From an uncultured Clostridia bacterium (GTDB lineage: Bacteria; Bacillota; Clostridia; Oscillospirales; Acutalibacteraceae), in contig CALFTO010000054.1 in assembly GCA_937916195.1 (NCBI GenBank), forward strand, positions 1 through 6,228: a stretch of 6,228 bases of DNA, given 5' to 3'. The position numbers and the translations under genes were made by a program. How positions within the stretch are numbered: the stretch's first letter is position 1; every line of letters starts with the position of its first letter. The notes under the pieces were generated by a model. The model worked only from the letters and a program-made list of their open reading frames with translations, was not told the DNA's origin and searched no databases. This document shows positions 5,810 to 6,228 of this stretch, piece after piece.

Positions 5810-6228
5810 TTAAGCAACAAACTGATTTCGTTTTTCTAACGGAGTCAGTTTTGTTTTTAGTTGAATTCTTTCATTGTTGTAGAAATGAATGTATTCACTT
5901 ATGAGGATGCGAGCATCCTCATAAGTGCGCAACTTTGTTCGATAGATACATTCTGTTTTGAGAATCGAAAAGAAATTTTCAGCCATAGCATTATCATAAG
6001 GATTTCCACGTCTTGACATTGATGGAGTTATGCCGTATGATTGTATTAGCTTAAAATACGGATGAGATGTGTATTGAAAGCCTTGGTCACTGTGGAGCTG
6101 CAACTCTGCAGTGACCTTTTCTTTTCTCTTGGCTGCTTTGATTGTGCTTAATACAAGATTTATGTTCTGCTCTGTTCCTGTCTTGTATGCTACTATACTG
6201 TTATCATACAAATCTCGTATTACAGAAA
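5810..6228 (-). CDS. IS3-family transposase (OrfB), C-terminal part
   Basis: This is the C-terminal part of an integrase-core (rve) DDE transposase that cuts and joins the insertion sequence ends. The frame continues through the right edge (residues SVIRD precede LYDNSIVAYK), so the N-terminal part, including the first catalytic Asp, is missing and the TTG at 6211 is not a true start. Visible hallmarks are HSDQGFQYTS with the second catalytic Asp, and GNPYDNAMAENFFSILKTE with the catalytic Glu. Exactly 35 residues separate them, the D35E spacing of IS3 elements. The end, YIHFYNNERIQLKTKLTPLEKR, is the usual IS3/IS150 C-terminus. No stop or frameshift interrupts the visible part. In intact elements OrfB is commonly made as an OrfAB fusion by frameshifting; that region is not in this window. 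Confidence 0.93.
   Translation of the reverse strand, partial: SVIRDLYDNSIVAYKTGTEQNINLVLSTIKAAKRKEKVTAELQLHSDQGFQYTSHPYFKLIQSYGITPSMSRRGNPYDNAMAENFFSILKTECIYRTKLRTYEDARILISEYIHFYNNERIQLKTKLTPLEKRNQFVA

Larger units (their letters stand above)
5748..6228 (-). mobile_element. IS3-family insertion sequence, transposase-3' end only, cut by the window edge
   Basis: The element is recognised from its DDE transposase and from a terminal sequence with the TG(A/T)ACTGxCCC pattern seen at ends of many IS3/IS150-group elements. About 62 bases separate the transposase stop from the terminus. The other end, the first reading frame and any target duplication lie beyond 6228, so completeness cannot be judged. 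The orientation is the same as the protease gene. Confidence 0.8.

Noticed and set aside
6209..6211. TTG at 6211 as the start of a short transposase gene
   Set aside because: The frame runs on to the window edge with IS3-like residues (SVIRD), and the catalytic core would lack its first Asp; the gene is simply cut by the edge.

Overview
The window comes from a low-GC, anaerobic Gram-positive bacterium, most likely a gut or rumen Clostridia member (Oscillospiraceae/Ruminococcus-like). The support is indirect: AT-rich codon use, strong Shine-Dalgarno sites, a type I dockerin of the gut-Ruminococcus style, BspA-type leucine-rich repeats, and a membrane polyferredoxin of a kind common in Clostridia. 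No rRNA or other marker gene is present to fix the species.

Layout. Positions 1-2138 (+ strand) hold two tightly spaced redox/membrane genes. The first is the 3' part of a multi-pass membrane protein ending in a short CXXC tail (ICTECIGLG). Twelve bases later comes a 485-residue membrane iron-sulfur protein (NapH/polyferredoxin-like) fused at its C-terminus to an extracytoplasmic TlpA-type thioredoxin domain. A strong hairpin terminator at about 2160-2195 ends this unit and separates it from a convergent gene. Positions 2194-5652 (- strand) encode a 1152-residue secreted subtilisin-like (S8) protease. Its order is signal peptide, I9-like propeptide, peptidase domain, CHB_HEX-like beta domain, 13 BspA-type repeats, Ig-like domain, helical FIVAR-like module and a C-terminal dockerin. 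It has a near-consensus promoter and starts at TTG behind a strong Shine-Dalgarno site. Immediately upstream, from about 5748 to the right edge, lies the transposase-3' end of an IS3-family insertion sequence, cut by the window edge.

How the parts may work together. The first two genes look like one operon for moving electrons across the membrane to an outside thioredoxin through Fe-S clusters and cysteine motifs rather than a DsbD/CcdA-type thiol relay. This role is inferred from the cysteine layout and predicted topology. The protease is a separate unit, probably docked onto a cell-surface or secreted cohesin scaffold encoded elsewhere. The insertion sequence has landed about 28 bases upstream of the protease -35 box in the same orientation, so it may have changed the control of that gene.

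The most interesting signals are the polyferredoxin-thioredoxin fusion with cysteine sets predicted on both membrane faces, its CXXC-tailed membrane partner, and the dockerin-tagged subtilisin with a large repeat-rich binding region.
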